Positions 44,942 to 59,781 of a stretch of 64,000 nucleotides of DNA are shown piece by piece. Both the position numbers and the translations under genes were made by a program. This DNA comes from Prochlorococcus sp. AG-315-D17 (lineage in GTDB: Bacteria; Cyanobacteriota; Cyanobacteriia; PCC-6307; Cyanobiaceae). The stretch is from contig QBWD01000002.1 of NCBI GenBank assembly GCA_003283685.1, positions 1 to 64,000 on the forward strand, given 5' to 3'. A model generated the notes under the pieces. It saw only the letters and a program-made list of their open reading frames with translations, did no database searches and had not been told where the DNA came from. Within the stretch, counting starts at the first letter, position 1. Each line of letters opens with the position of its first letter.

Positions 44942-46321
44942 TTGAATTTAGAAAATTCTCAACTTCAAGAACTAAAAAACATTGTGGCATCTGGGAAGAC
45001 AAGATCAGAGTCATGGCGCCGAGATCAGCTTACAAAGCTTTTAATGCTGTTAAGCAATCACGAGCAAGAGATTTTGGATGTTTTGAGTAAAGATTTAAGC
45101 AAACCTCCAACAGAAGCTTTCTTTGAAATTATTGCAATCAAACAAGAGATAAAGCTTGTACAGAAAAACCTATCGAAATGGATCCAACCCAAACAAATTA
45201 ATGTTCCGATATCTTTAAAACCTTCCAGGGCCTCAATTATTCCTGATCCTTTAGGTTGCATATTAATTATTGGGCCATGGAATTACCCTTTCTCACTTAC
45301 TCTGCAACCTCTAGTAGGTGCTTTAGCTGCTGGGAATTCCGCTGTTTTAAAACCTTCTGAGCATGCTGCTAATACATCTAATTTAATTAAAAAGCTAATA
45401 AACACTTATTTCCCATCTGACATTGTTCAAGTCATTGAAGGAGATGGAACTGTTGCAGCTGAGTTGCTAACCCAAAATTTTGACCATGTTTTTTTCACAG
45501 GCGGAGAAAATATCGGCAAGAAAGTTATGGAAGCCGCGGCTAAAAACCTCACTCCTGTAACTTTAGAACTTGGAGGTAAAAGCCCAGCAATTGTGATTGA
45601 TGGAGCCAATCTAGAGATAACTGCAAAACGACTTGTCTGGGGGAAAAGTCTCAATGCTGGGCAAACTTGTATTGCCCCAGATCACTTGCTTGTCAAGAAA
45701 AAGCTTTATTCATCTTTAGTTTCTAATTTAAAAAAATCCATTAATGATTTTTATGGCAAAGATGCATTAAAGTCTGAGAACCTTGGAAGTATTATTAATC
45801 AAAAACAATTTGATAGATTAAGCAATTTAGTTAAACAATCAAAAAATAATAACCAAGTTATATTTGGAGGTGATGTCAATGAAGTAGAAAGAAGAATCAG
45901 TCCTACGCTTATAAAGATTAAAGATAGAGAAGATCCTTTAATGAAAGAAGAACTTTTTGGCCCACTACTCCCAATTTTATGTATAGATAATCTTGAAGAA
46001 GTTATCACTGATCTTAAATCATTACCAAAACCCCTTGCCTTATATCTTTTTGGAGGGAACGAAAAAGACCAAGAGAAGATTCTTGCAATGACAAGTTCTG
46101 GTGGGGTCTGCTTCAACGACGTTGTATTGCAAGCTGGAATACCAGAACTACCTTTTGGTGGAATTGGTTCAAGTGGAATGGGAAAATATCACGGAAAAGC
46201 AAGTTTTGATAACTTCACACATTATAAATCGATACTGAAAAGACCTTTCTGGCTAGATCTTAATTTTCGCTATCCCCCCTACAAATTGGACGTATCTTTA
46301 CTTCGTAAATTACTCGGTTAA
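44942..46321 (+). CDS. Aldehyde dehydrogenase (class 3 / fatty aldehyde type)
   Basis: 459 residues. ELGGKSPAIVID contains the general-base Glu, and GQTCIAPDHLL the catalytic Cys; PWNYPF early and FGGIGSSGMGKYHG late are typical of ALDH3-like enzymes. It oxidises aldehydes with NAD(P)+. Start is TTG 44942; no upstream ATG exists in frame. C-terminal hydrophobic anchor is not evident. Confidence 0.9.
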   Translation: MNLENSQLQELKNIVASGKTRSESWRRDQLTKLLMLLSNHEQEILDVLSKDLSKPPTEAFFEIIAIKQEIKLVQKNLSKWIQPKQINVPISLKPSRASIIPDPLGCILIIGPWNYPFSLTLQPLVGALAAGNSAVLKPSEHAANTSNLIKKLINTYFPSDIVQVIEGDGTVAAELLTQNFDHVFFTGGENIGKKVMEAAAKNLTPVTLELGGKSPAIVIDGANLEITAKRLVWGKSLNAGQTCIAPDHLLVKKKLYSSLVSNLKKSINDFYGKDALKSENLGSIINQKQFDRLSNLVKQSKNNNQVIFGGDVNEVERRISPTLIKIKDREDPLMKEELFGPLLPILCIDNLEEVITDLKSLPKPLALYLFGGNEKDQEKILAMTSSGGVCFNDVVLQAGIPELPFGGIGSSGMGKYHGKASFDNFTHYKSILKRPFWLDLNFRYPPYKLDVSLLRKLLG

Positions 46322-46372
46322 TATAAATTAGTTTCATTTCGTAAGAGATTACTTTCTAAATTACATTTTCAC

Positions 46373-47233
46373 ATGATTATCTTAATAAAAGGATTTAAAA
46401 GTACAACCTATTTTTTAATTCTATTTATTTTATCAATTATATTAGTTAGCAAAGTAAATTCAGAAGGCAAGATAACAGCAAAGAGAGGAGACACTCTCTT
46501 CAAAATATCAAATGAATACGGTATTCCTTTAAAAGAACTTATGCACAAAAATAATTTTCATGATGCTAATAAACTAATTGAGGGTGAAGTTATCTTCATA
46601 CCTAAAAGAAATACCAATATCAAAAAAGAAGAATTCCTTACTCATAAGATTAAAGAGGGAGATACACTATACAAAATTGCAAGAATTTACAATATAAAGG
46701 TAAAAGATATTATCAAACTTAACAGATTAAATGATAACTCTTACCTGAAATTAGGGCAGGTTATTATACTACCTGATGGATCATCTGAGCATATCAAGGA
46801 AAAGCCCTTTAAAAGAGCAAAACAGAAAGTCAACTATCATCAAACCTCAACAAATGAAACAGTTTCAGATATATCTCAGATTCATAATGTATCAATAGAA
46901 GATATAATTTCTTTAAACCAAATAAATATTAAAGGAGATCTTGACGTCGGAACAAAATTACAGATTAGAGGCGATAAAGAAAATCCAAATAAAGCATGGG
47001 TAGATTACGGACCTTTGAAAGTGGACTGGTCAGACTGGAGATATCTTAAAGGGAGTTATATTACTAAGATCAAAAATAAAAAAGAGCAATCCTTATTTTT
47101 GGCGGTCAATTGCGAAGAAAGAAGAATGAACCATACTTTAAAAAATGGTAAGTGGGCAAATTGGTTTTTTCTAAAGAATGACTTTGAACATAACTTGATC
47201 AATGATTTTTGTGATAAAGATATAAGCTTTTAA
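46373..47233 (+). CDS. Secreted LysM-domain protein
   Basis: 286 residues. An N-terminal hydrophobic segment (about 8-28) acts as a signal or anchor. LysM modules lie at about 35-77 (KRGDTLFKISNEYGI) and 90-134 (KEGDTLYKIARIYNI), with a weaker third near 160-200. The C-terminal 80 residues contain several Trp and two Cys. Peptidoglycan binding is inferred from LysM. Convergent with the next gene, the stops adjoining. Confidence 0.85.
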   Translation: MIILIKGFKSTTYFLILFILSIILVSKVNSEGKITAKRGDTLFKISNEYGIPLKELMHKNNFHDANKLIEGEVIFIPKRNTNIKKEEFLTHKIKEGDTLYKIARIYNIKVKDIIKLNRLNDNSYLKLGQVIILPDGSSEHIKEKPFKRAKQKVNYHQTSTNETVSDISQIHNVSIEDIISLNQINIKGDLDVGTKLQIRGDKENPNKAWVDYGPLKVDWSDWRYLKGSYITKIKNKKEQSLFLAVNCEERRMNHTLKNGKWANWFFLKNDFEHNLINDFCDKDISF

Positions 47234-48283
47234 TTACTTATTTAAATCAAGAGAAGGTGGATCTAATCTTTCAGAATCTTCTTCAACAATTTGCAATCGC
47301 AATCTTTTCCCCCCAGAGAGTTCTCCAAGAGACACTCTTATCGTTGAGCCAGTAAGAGTTTGCAGAGTTTCCAAAAGTTCTCTTAAAAAAGGAGTACTAC
47401 TGCCTGACTCAATCCATAATCTTTCTTGTAACCCATCTAGTCTTTTCCATGCACTATGAAACTTTAGAACAGAACTCTCTATAGCCTTTGCTTGCCCAAA
47501 AGCATCAGACAGAATTCCCAAAGAATCCAATCGAAGAGCCTCTTGAGTAGCTTTATCCAAATTCAAATCCCTATTTTGAAAAACTCTTAAGGCAAGTGAA
47601 GCGTCCGTAGATTTGCTCATCCATTTTGCAGTATTAGTCATATCCTTAATCGAGTCAATTTCAGGATATTCTTTTAAAGTTTCACAGATTTCATTTTGCT
47701 GGTTGGGAGATAATTTAGATAATTCTCTGACTAAGGGTGCAACAACTTTTGGTGGCAACAAATTTGATTGAGTTCGCTCCCTAATTTCTTCGGGCAAAAG
47801 AGAACTGGTAGCCGCCAAAAATTCGTCAGTCAAACTTCTTACTTGTTTCCTCGTTATATCTTTGCCTTCATTTGCTGCCTCTGAAATCATTTGCTGAATC
47901 TCCGGTTCTGCCTGCGCTGTTTCTATAAAGGCTCTTTTAGAAAAGTTATTAACACTTGATTCTTCAAGCATGCCTTCGACTACCAAATCATCAGAAGAAT
48001 CAGCTAATTTAATAAGAGAATATGCTTTGCTTTTACTAATTTCCATCTCTCTTAACCATTGCAAGAAACCAGTACCTCTTCCATCTCCTCCTTTTTTTTC
48101 TCTATCTCTAACAACGCGAAGAATTCTGCCTCTCCAAATTTCAGTTTGCAAGTCAAACTGCTCACAAATTGACCATGCATTTTCTAAGCGCTCTAAAAAA
48201 TCAAGTTGACTTAACCCATCCTCCTCAGGATCTGGCAAATCAAACTTAAGAGAAGGAAGGTCTGTAGAGGACTGTGTTATCAA
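47234..48283 (-). CDS. Conserved-looking hypothetical protein, possible DNA-binding (349 aa)
   Basis: Soluble, charged protein. The region around residues 70-140 (GFLQWLREMEISKSKAYSLI, then FSKRAFIETAQ and ITRKQVRSLTDEF) has helix-turn-helix character and a layout that loosely recalls ParB/KorB-type or DUF3102 proteins. The rest is helical with no catalytic motif. Not recognised as any named family. Chromosome or gene regulation is a guess. Confidence 0.6.
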   Translation of the reverse strand: MITQSSTDLPSLKFDLPDPEEDGLSQLDFLERLENAWSICEQFDLQTEIWRGRILRVVRDREKKGGDGRGTGFLQWLREMEISKSKAYSLIKLADSSDDLVVEGMLEESSVNNFSKRAFIETAQAEPEIQQMISEAANEGKDITRKQVRSLTDEFLAATSSLLPEEIRERTQSNLLPPKVVAPLVRELSKLSPNQQNEICETLKEYPEIDSIKDMTNTAKWMSKSTDASLALRVFQNRDLNLDKATQEALRLDSLGILSDAFGQAKAIESSVLKFHSAWKRLDGLQERLWIESGSSTPFLRELLETLQTLTGSTIRVSLGELSGGKRLRLQIVEEDSERLDPPSLDLNK

Positions 48284-48786
48284 AAATTAAAGTTCCTTTA
48301 GAAAAAAACAACAACAACATACTAGGCGAGAAGATCATAAAACCATTATAAATTTATCTGATATTTATATTATAAGTCTGTACTTTAAGTATCTTATTTA
48401 TAAATAAAACAAATAGGAAAGAAGAACCTGGGTGGCAATTATTTATATTTACTTTATTTTCCCAAGACTCTATTAGAAAGCAATCAATATAGTCGAACAT
48501 CTATTAAGATTAGGCTCAAGATGTAATCATTGATTTATAGAATACTAAAACTCATATTTAAATTAATCTAGAAAATACTATTGCTCCTAAATTAAATAAA
48601 TTCGAGTCTGATCAAACAAATCTTTTACTATTAATATGAATCATTTTAATAAAGAGCAGTCTCCAACAAACGAAATATCTATAAAAGGCTTATTAATCGC
48701 CAAAACCAGCGACATTCTGTGACACAAATGAAAACAAACCCCTTCATCAGGGATAATATTGATAATGATATTTGCAGGAAAGGCAG
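48284..48786. other. 503-base gap with a possible 28-aa peptide and the psaE promoter
   Basis: A frame of 28 codons (ATG 48636 to TGA 48722) looks coding but has no ribosome-binding sequence. The final 60 bases must contain the psaE leader. Nothing else was seen. Confidence 0.4.
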
Positions 48787-49005
48787 ATGAGCTTCGCTAG
48801 AAAAGACAAAGTCCGCATTTTGCGTCAAGAGTCTTATTGGTTTAATACAATCGGAGAGATAGTCTCCGTAGATAAATCACCAGCCATGAGATACCCAATT
48901 ACTGTAAAATTTGCAAATTGCGATTTCAAAGCATTTAGCGGTGTCGATGGAGGTGCTAATACCAGTCAGTTCGCACCAAGTGAGTTAGAAGCAGCAGAAA
49001 GCTAA
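48787..49005 (+). CDS. psaE: Photosystem I reaction-centre subunit IV
   Basis: 72 residues, SH3-like stromal subunit that docks ferredoxin and supports cyclic electron flow. KDKVRILRQESYWFN and the VKFANCDFKAF region are diagnostic. ATG 48787 is chosen because MSFARKDKVRI matches other PsaE starts and AGGAAAGG lies upstream; the upstream in-frame TTG is rejected. Followed 15 bases later by mutM. Confidence 0.95.
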   Translation: MSFARKDKVRILRQESYWFNTIGEIVSVDKSPAMRYPITVKFANCDFKAFSGVDGGANTSQFAPSELEAAES

Positions 49006-49020
49006 ACATTACGAAAACCT

Positions 49021-49869
49021 TTGCCAGAACTCCCTGAAGTAGAGACGGTTAGGAAAGGGCTTGAAAAGCTTGTAAATGGTTTTTATATAAAAAAAATAGA
49101 TGTTTTAAAAGAACGTTCAATCGCGAGCATAGGTGGATCGGAAGAATTCATTAATAATGTTCAAGATAACTTTTTAGGTTCATGGAAAAGAAGGGGCAAA
49201 TATCTAATAGGTAGTCTTACTTCAAAAACGAATAAGCGCACAGGCTTCTTGGTTGTTCATCTAAGAATGACTGGACAATTTAAAATAATTAATAGTCAGG
49301 ACAGTGCTTGTTCTCATACAAGAGTCAGGATATGGGACAACAATGGAAGGGAACTTCGTTTCGTCGACATCAGAAATTTTGGTCAGATGTGGTTTGTTCC
49401 TTATAAGGCTTCCCCATCTGAAATAATTCCCGGTCTTAAAAAGCTTGGACCAGAGCCTTTCAGTAAAGAATTTAATTGTAATTATCTCCAAAACTGTTTA
49501 AAAAAAAAGACTCGTACAATCAAATCTGCCTTGTTAGATCAATCGACAGTAGCCGGTGTCGGGAATATATATGCTGACGAATCACTATTTGAAGCCGGAA
49601 TCAATCCAAAGACTAAAAGTAAAAATCTAACAAAATCTGAATTAAAAAAACTTTGTGAAAGTGTCATCAAAATATTGAGAATTAGTATTGGTGAAGGAGG
49701 AACAACTTTCAGTGATTTTAGAGATCTAGAAGGTTTAAATGGGAATTATGGAGGGCAAGCATTGGTTTATAGAAGAAATAATAAACCTTGCAAGAAGTGC
49801 GGACATACAATTTTCAAAGAAAAAGTAGGAGGGAGAAGTACCCATTGGTGTCCAAAATGCCAAAAATAA
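49021..49869 (+). CDS. mutM: Formamidopyrimidine-DNA glycosylase
   Basis: 282 residues. Start TTG 49021 gives N-terminal MPELPEVETV; the mature catalytic Pro2 and Glu3 confirm the start. The C-terminal zinc finger is CKKCGH...WCPKC (C-x2-C-x16-C-x2-C). It excises 8-oxoguanine and other oxidised purines. It lies right after psaE and converges on the rRNA operon. Confidence 0.96.
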   Translation: MPELPEVETVRKGLEKLVNGFYIKKIDVLKERSIASIGGSEEFINNVQDNFLGSWKRRGKYLIGSLTSKTNKRTGFLVVHLRMTGQFKIINSQDSACSHTRVRIWDNNGRELRFVDIRNFGQMWFVPYKASPSEIIPGLKKLGPEPFSKEFNCNYLQNCLKKKTRTIKSALLDQSTVAGVGNIYADESLFEAGINPKTKSKNLTKSELKKLCESVIKILRISIGEGGTTFSDFRDLEGLNGNYGGQALVYRRNNKPCKKCGHTIFKEKVGGRSTHWCPKCQK

Positions 49870-49877
49870 TTTGACAT

Positions 49878-49900
49878 TAAAAAAGGCTCAATAAAGAGCC
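49878..49900 (-). terminator. Rho-independent terminator of the rRNA operon
   Basis: Stem ggctc/gagcc (49885-49889 with 49896-49900) with a six-base loop; on the minus strand it is followed by a run of seven T residues. It ends rRNA transcription 17 bases past 5S and, as an inverted repeat, may also stop mutM transcripts. Confidence 0.85.
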
Positions 49901-49916
49901 TAATTTAAATATTTTA

Positions 49917-50033
49917 CCTGGCATTGAGCTATTTTCTCAGGGGGCTACCCCCCAAATATCGTCGCCGCTGATGCGTTTCACAACCGAGTTCGAGATGGAT
50001 CGGAGTGGTTCCACATCGCCATGAACACCAGGA
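49917..50033 (-). rRNA. rrf: 5S ribosomal RNA
   Basis: About 117 bases; the terminal helix is formed by TCCTGG at the 5' end and CCAGG at the 3' end. Contains the conserved GAACTCGGTTGTGAAACGC and CATCTCGAACTC-type loops. Ends estimated to within a few bases. Confidence 0.93.
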
Positions 50034-50133
50034 TAGTGTCTTAGCAAGGATTGAGCCTTGAGAACTGCATAGAAGAATATTTTATAAAAAATATTTAAAA
50101 GAAAAAGCCTTAATTAAAGTAAAAGCTAAAAAA

Positions 50134-53006
<2,873 letters not shown>

Positions 53007-53301
53007 TTAAATACAATCACAAATTAATTGTGCTCGGCTTTTACTCAAGAATTAAACATGAATTCTAAAATCAAATCAAAAAAGATTTAATTAAAGAATT
53101 ATGCATCCATGAGATGCTTTATTCTTTTTATCTATGCAGTTGTCAAGGTTCTACTGAAATCACTTGAAAAATCCAAGTGAGCCCAGCATCATATCAACTA
53201 TTAATAAAGATGATAAGAAGCTAGGTTCTTTTCATATAGACAATATCTAAATCACAATTACAAAAATTTCTCCAAAATTGGATTATTAAGGTAGTTTTCA
53301 G

Positions 53302-53374
53302 TGGAGGTAAGCGGACTCGAACCGCTGACATCCTGCTTGCAAAGCAGGCGCTCTACCAACTGAGCTATACCCCC
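53302..53374 (-). tRNA. tRNA-Ala (TGC)
   Basis: 73 bases in the 16S-23S spacer. Acceptor arms gggggta/tacctcc, anticodon TGC in a TTTGCAA loop, T loop TTCGAGT. Spacer sequence 53007-53301 between it and 23S holds no gene. Confidence 0.96.
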
Positions 53375-53383
53375 AACAACGAA

Positions 53384-53457
<74 letters not shown>

Positions 53458-53622
53458 AGGAGAAAAATGTTGGGTGTGACCTAGACAAGTTTAGGAACTG
53501 AAATCAATTTCTTAAAAACAAAATTAATTAATCAATGTGAGGTACCGATCGACCTAAGGTGACAGGATTGCGGCCTAAGAGAAAAAACTTAGACATCACA
53601 ATCAATTATTTGTCTCCCTGTT

Positions 53623-55104
<1,482 letters not shown>

Positions 55105-55745
55105 TAGATCAGGCCCTATTGTAAAAATAAATCTTTACTCAGTCTGACTTGCTTCTTCCACAAAAATCAGCACTGGCGTACTGTTTGCAGTTGTTGCCAC
55201 CTTTTTATAAGGGTACAAGAGTGCACTTAGTTTTATCTTCGTGACTTTCCAGATCTCAGATCCGTCGTTGCTTCAACCTGTAACACCGAATATATGAATC
55301 CAAGCCGTGAAACTCAAATTCAAAATTGCGACAGGAATCAGCAACTAATTTCTTTTTGACGGGACCTCACACCTTTATCGCAATACATCCAGTTCAAACA
55401 AATGAACTAGACGCGATAAAAGCATCAGTTCCTAAACTTTTTAGTTGTCTAGGTTCTGCCTTTGGAATTAAATCCGAAGGCAATTTCGATCTTGCGACCG
55501 TTTCTAATCTTACAGTAATAAAGGAACTATTTCCTTTATGTTGTAAAACTCCCACTTAAGCTAAAAGACTTTCGTCATTTATCATTCAGTGAGTGCGACT
55601 CAGTTAACTGATTCGCAGAAGAATAATTTAAACTATAAACCTGCTTAGATGCAACAGAATTGTCCAAAAAATGTTTTAACCATTACTATTGTCTTCAAAG
55701 GAGCTGGCAATAACTAGCTTTTAGCAATGGCGACAAAATTTCTCA
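55105..55745. other. 641-base divergent region: rRNA promoter/leader and a doubtful ORF
   Basis: The part next to 16S must contain the rRNA promoter and leader. A 77-codon plus-strand frame (55326-55559) starts only with TTG, has no ribosome-binding sequence and matches nothing I know; part of it (TFIAIHPVQTNELDAIKASV) looks coding, so it may be a remnant. The end adjacent to 55746 holds the invertase promoter. Confidence 0.45.
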
Positions 55746-57197
55746 ATGTCAGGACGTTTCAGTCAACAGCATCAAAGGGTTCGCCCTAACTCTAATGAAG
55801 ACAAAGTTGTTGCAAGAGCTAAGGAACATTTCGAAAAGACGCTTATTGATATTTCAGGAAGTATTGCCGGAAGCGTCGCTGCTTTAGAACATCCATCAAA
55901 AAATAACGAACTGAATTATGGAGAGATTTTCCTAAGGGACAACGTCCCAGTCATGATTTATCTTTTAACTCAAAAAAGATATGACATCGTTAAAAAGTTT
56001 TTAAGTGTCAGCCTTGATTTACAAAGCACCACTTATCAAACAAGAGGTGTTTTTCCCACAAGCTTTATCGAAGAGAAAGGGCAATTAATAGCCGACTATG
56101 GTCAGAGATCCATAGGAAGAATCACTTCAGCTGATGCAAGCCTTTGGTGGCCAATACTTTGCTGGCTTTATGTGAGAAAAAGCGGCGATCACAGTTTTGG
56201 AACTAGCCAACAAGTTCAAAGAGGCTTGCAACTTCTTCTTGACTTAGTTCTCCATCCAACTTTCGAAGGAAATCCTGTCTTATTTGTCCCCGATTGTTCA
56301 TTTATGATTGATCGTCCAATGGATGTCTGGGGAGCCCCTCTTGAAGTGGAGGTTTTGTTATTTGCATGTTTAAGAAGTTGTATAAAATTAATGGAATTAA
56401 GCCGAAAGAATCAAGAAAGTCGATTACTTGATCAAAGACTTGTATTAACGCGTCAATGGGTTCATGATCTTCGTCAATTTCTTTTAAAGCACTATTGGGT
56501 TACAAGTAAAACGATGCAAGTTCTTCGAAGAAGGCCAACAGAACAATATGGCGAAAATCAACATCAAAATGAATTCAATGTTCAGCCCCAAGTTGTACCA
56601 TCCTGGTTACAGGATTGGCTTGAAAACAGAGGAGGATATTTAATTGGCAATATAAGAACAGGACGACCAGATTTTCGTTTTTACAGCTTAGGTAATTCAT
56701 TAGCTTGCATGTTTGGGTTACTAACAGCCCCTCAAGAAAGAGCACTTTTTCGTCTAGTGCTTCATAACCGAGAGCACCTTATGGCACAAATGCCTATGAG
56801 AATATGTCACCCACCAATGGACATAGAAGAATGGCAAAACAAAACAGGATCTGATCCTAAAAACTGGCCTTGGAGTTATCACAATGGAGGACATTGGCCA
56901 AGTCTTTTATGGTTCTTTGGGGCATCAATATTACTTCATGAAAAACGGTATCCAAAGGCAGATGTTTTACTTATGGGACAAATGAGGGCTCTACTTGAAG
57001 AATGTTATTGGAGCCAATTAAATCAACTCCCTAGACAAAAATGGGCTGAGTATTTCGATGGGCCAACAGGTACTTGGGTAGGTCAGCAATCTAGAACTTA
57101 TCAAACCTGGACTATTGTTGGTTTTTTATTACTACATCATCTTTTAAGAGCAAAACCGGAAGATATTTTAATGTTGGATTTAGAAGAAAATATTTAA
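55746..57197 (+). CDS. Neutral/alkaline invertase (glycoside hydrolase family 100)
   Basis: 483 residues. Cytosolic sucrose hydrolase of the plant-cyanobacterial neutral invertase family. [19 protein letters not shown] and [17 protein letters not shown] contain conserved catalytic and binding residues (parts: [18 protein letters not shown]). Prochlorococcus accumulates sucrose and glucosylglycerate, so turnover of sucrose is the likely role. Converges on petD with a 4-base overlap. Confidence 0.9.
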   Translation: MSGRFSQQHQRVRPNSNEDKVVARAKEHFEKTLIDISGSIAGSVAALEHPSKNNELNYGEIFLRDNVPVMIYLLTQKRYDIVKKFLSVSLDLQSTTYQTRGVFPTSFIEEKGQLIADYGQRSIGRITSADASLWWPILCWLYVRKSGDHSFGTSQQVQRGLQLLLDLVLHPTFEGNPVLFVPDCSFMIDRPMDVWGAPLEVEVLLFACLRSCIKLMELSRKNQESRLLDQRLVLTRQWVHDLRQFLLKHYWVTSKTMQVLRRRPTEQYGENQHQNEFNVQPQVVPSWLQDWLENRGGYLIGNIRTGRPDFRFYSLGNSLACMFGLLTAPQERALFRLVLHNREHLMAQMPMRICHPPMDIEEWQNKTGSDPKNWPWSYHNGGHWPSLLWFFGASILLHEKRYPKADVLLMGQMRALLEECYWSQLNQLPRQKWAEYFDGPTGTWVGQQSRTYQTWTIVGFLLLHHLLRAKPEDILMLDLEENI

Positions 57198-57676
57198 AAG
57201 AAACCAAGCGTTAGAGACTTATCTATTGGTAAACATGCCCCTATTCCCAAATACATTGTTAGAACAGTTCCAAACATGAAAAGAGTCATAGCAACTGGTC
57301 TTCTAAAAGGATTAGCAAACTTATTTACATTTTCAATAAAAGGAAGAATCATCAAACCTAGAGGAATCAATGTTTGCAAAGCTATGCCCAACAACTTATT
57401 AGGAACAACACGCAATATTTGAAAAACTGGATACAAATACCACTCAGGAAGAATTTCTAATGGAGTAGCAAAGGGATTTGCTTTATCACCTAGGAATGCA
57501 GGATCTAAAACAGCCAGACCCACGACACAAGCAATAGTTCCAAGTATTACAACTGGAAATATATACAAAAGGTCATTAGGCCATGCTGGCTCTCCGTAAT
57601 AATTATGTCCCATCCCTTTAGCGAGCTTTGCTCTTAATTTCGAATCAGATAAATCAGGTTTCTTAAGAGTAGACAT
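57194..57676 (-). CDS. petD: Cytochrome b6f complex subunit IV
   Basis: 160 residues, usual length, with three transmembrane helices. N-terminal [32 protein letters not shown] region and [13 protein letters not shown] (Qo site PEWY) are diagnostic. It works with PetB in plastoquinol oxidation. It follows petB by 67 bases and forms the petBD operon. Confidence 0.97.
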   Translation of the reverse strand: MSTLKKPDLSDSKLRAKLAKGMGHNYYGEPAWPNDLLYIFPVVILGTIACVVGLAVLDPAFLGDKANPFATPLEILPEWYLYPVFQILRVVPNKLLGIALQTLIPLGLMILPFIENVNKFANPFRRPVAMTLFMFGTVLTMYLGIGACLPIDKSLTLGFF

Positions 57677-57743
57677 AATTAATGATGATTTCGTTAGTTG
57701 CGGTTAATTAATTAATTCCAATTAATTCCAAAATTTAATTTGA

Positions 57744-58400
57744 TTATAATGGACCAGAAATACCTTGTTTTCTAATCATTAGAAAATGCATAAGCATAAA
57801 CACAGCCAACAACCATGGCATAACAAAGGTATGAAGACTATAAAAACGGGTTAATGTAGTCTGGCCAACGCTTTCGCCACCTCGGAGCAACTCAACCATA
57901 AAATCACCTATTACTGGAATAGCAGCAGGAACTCCAGAAACAATTTTCACAGCCCAATATCCAACTTGATCCCAAGGGAGAGAGTAACCTGTAACACCAA
58001 AAGCTACCGTTATAACTGCCATAACTACACCAGTTATCCATGTCAACTCTCTAGGCCTTTTAAAACCTCCAGTCAAATAAACTCGAAAAACATGCAAAAT
58101 AAGCATAAGTACCATCATTGAGGCACTCCATCTATGAACTGATCTAATCAACCAACCAAAGCTGACGTCAGTCATTAAATAGCTAACTGAGCTATAAGCT
58201 TCTGAAACTGTTGGTTTGTAATAAAAGGTCATCGCGAATCCAGTCGCGAATTGAATCAAAAAACAAACCAGTGTTATCCCACCAAGACAATAAAAAATGT
58301 TGACATGAGGAGGAACATATTTCGAAGTGACATCATCAGCTATGTCCTGAATTTCAAGACGTTCCTGGAACCAGTCATAGACTGGTGACGAATTCGCCAT
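57744..58400 (-). CDS. petB: Cytochrome b6
   Basis: 218 residues with four membrane helices. Haem-ligand histidines lie in [10 protein letters not shown] and HVFRVY (helix B) and in LHTFVMPW and [10 protein letters not shown] (helix D); the Cys that binds haem cn lies in [10 protein letters not shown]. It is divergent from ctpA, with 67 bases between the starts. Confidence 0.97.
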   Translation of the reverse strand: MANSSPVYDWFQERLEIQDIADDVTSKYVPPHVNIFYCLGGITLVCFLIQFATGFAMTFYYKPTVSEAYSSVSYLMTDVSFGWLIRSVHRWSASMMVLMLILHVFRVYLTGGFKRPRELTWITGVVMAVITVAFGVTGYSLPWDQVGYWAVKIVSGVPAAIPVIGDFMVELLRGGESVGQTTLTRFYSLHTFVMPWLLAVFMLMHFLMIRKQGISGPL

Positions 58401-58467
58401 TTATGAACGGTATTTTTTCAAATATTCTACCTGATGTGCCCCTTGATCGCCGCAAAAGATCAATCCA

Positions 58468-59775
58468 ATGATTCCAACTGTTAAATCTTTAACTAAATTA
58501 CTGCAAAGGTTTTTTGCAGTTCTAATTAGTTTTGGAATTTTATTTCAATTCCCAACCCAACCTCTTTTTGCCCTTAACGATGGACAATTACTAGTTATTG
58601 AAACCTGGAATCTAGTAAATGAAGGCTATTTAAATCCCCAAAAATTCGATGAGATCCAATGGAGAAGACTTCGTCAAAAGGCTCTTGAAAAACCTATAAC
58701 CAATTCCCCACAAGCTTATGCAGCTATAGAAGCGATGCTTCTTCCTCTAGGTGACCCTTATACGCGTTTACTTAGACCAGAGGATTATGAAGCAATGAAG
58801 AAAAGCAATATAGGTAGTGAAATTAATGGGGTAGGACTTCAACTGGGATCAAGAGCAGAAGATGGAGAAATAGTTGTTATTTCTCCTCTTGAAGGCTCAC
58901 CTGCCGCAGATGCTGGAATTTCAAGTGGAACAGTTCTAAAAAAAGTAAATGGTCAATCTCCTAAAAGCCTTGGTTTAGAAGCTAGCGCTGCAAAATTAAG
59001 AGGGCAGACTGGAACTCAAGTTATTGTTGAATTACAAAAACCTAATTTGGAAATAGAAGAAATATCGCTAGAGCGTAGAAGTGTTGATTTAAGACCAGTA
59101 AGGACAAAGAGAATTAGGAATGAATCCCATACACTTGGATATTTAAGAATCACTCAATTCAGCGAAGGAGTCCCTGAACAAGTTAAAGAAGCTTTGGAGG
59201 AACTCTCTGAGAAAGAAATAGAAGGTCTAGTTTTAGATTTGCGGAATAACTCGGGAGGTCTAGTCAGTTCTGGATTGGCTGTTGCTGATGCTTTTCTAAG
59301 TGAGAAGCCTATCGTCGAGACTAAGAAAAGAGATGGCATAAATGATCCAATTCCTTCAGGATTAGCCACTCTTTATGATGGCCCTATGGTTACGTTGGTT
59401 AATGGGGGAACTGCAAGCGCAAGTGAAATCCTTGCAGGTGCTTTACAAGACAATAAAAGATCAGAACTTATTGGCCATCAAACTTTCGGGAAAGGGCTCA
59501 TACAATCCCTAACGAATTTAAGCGATGGAAGTGGGGTAGCCATAACTGTTGCGAGTTATCTAACCCCTAATGGAAGAGACATACAAAATCTTGGAATTAA
59601 ACCTGATCGCTTATTAGAACTGCCTGAACCTCTCAACCCAGGTTCTGATGAAGACAGATGGCTTCAAGATGCAGAACTCATAATGCAAGCCAATTTAGAT
59701 AAAAAAGAAATATCAGACCAAGTTTCTGTAGAAAATCTATTAAATGAGAAACAACCTAATGCAGAAGAAATCTAA
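58468..59775 (+). CDS. ctpA: Carboxyl-terminal processing protease (CtpA type)
   Basis: 435 residues. A signal peptide of about 35 residues targets the thylakoid lumen or periplasm. PDZ domain at about 110-200 (GVGLQLG, VISPLEGSPAADAGI), then the tail-specific protease domain with the nucleophile Ser in GGTASASEILAGAL and general-base Lys in FGKGLIQ. CtpA matures the D1 protein of photosystem II by removing its C-terminus. Close ATG at 58468. Confidence 0.93.
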   Translation: MIPTVKSLTKLLQRFFAVLISFGILFQFPTQPLFALNDGQLLVIETWNLVNEGYLNPQKFDEIQWRRLRQKALEKPITNSPQAYAAIEAMLLPLGDPYTRLLRPEDYEAMKKSNIGSEINGVGLQLGSRAEDGEIVVISPLEGSPAADAGISSGTVLKKVNGQSPKSLGLEASAAKLRGQTGTQVIVELQKPNLEIEEISLERRSVDLRPVRTKRIRNESHTLGYLRITQFSEGVPEQVKEALEELSEKEIEGLVLDLRNNSGGLVSSGLAVADAFLSEKPIVETKKRDGINDPIPSGLATLYDGPMVTLVNGGTASASEILAGALQDNKRSELIGHQTFGKGLIQSLTNLSDGSGVAITVASYLTPNGRDIQNLGIKPDRLLELPEPLNPGSDEDRWLQDAELIMQANLDKKEISDQVSVENLLNEKQPNAEEI

Positions 59776-59781
59776 AAATAA

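Noticed and set aside
55326..55559. 77-codon plus-strand frame upstream of the invertase gene
   Set aside because: Only a TTG start, no ribosome-binding sequence and no recognised family; kept as a note in the gap entry rather than as a gene.
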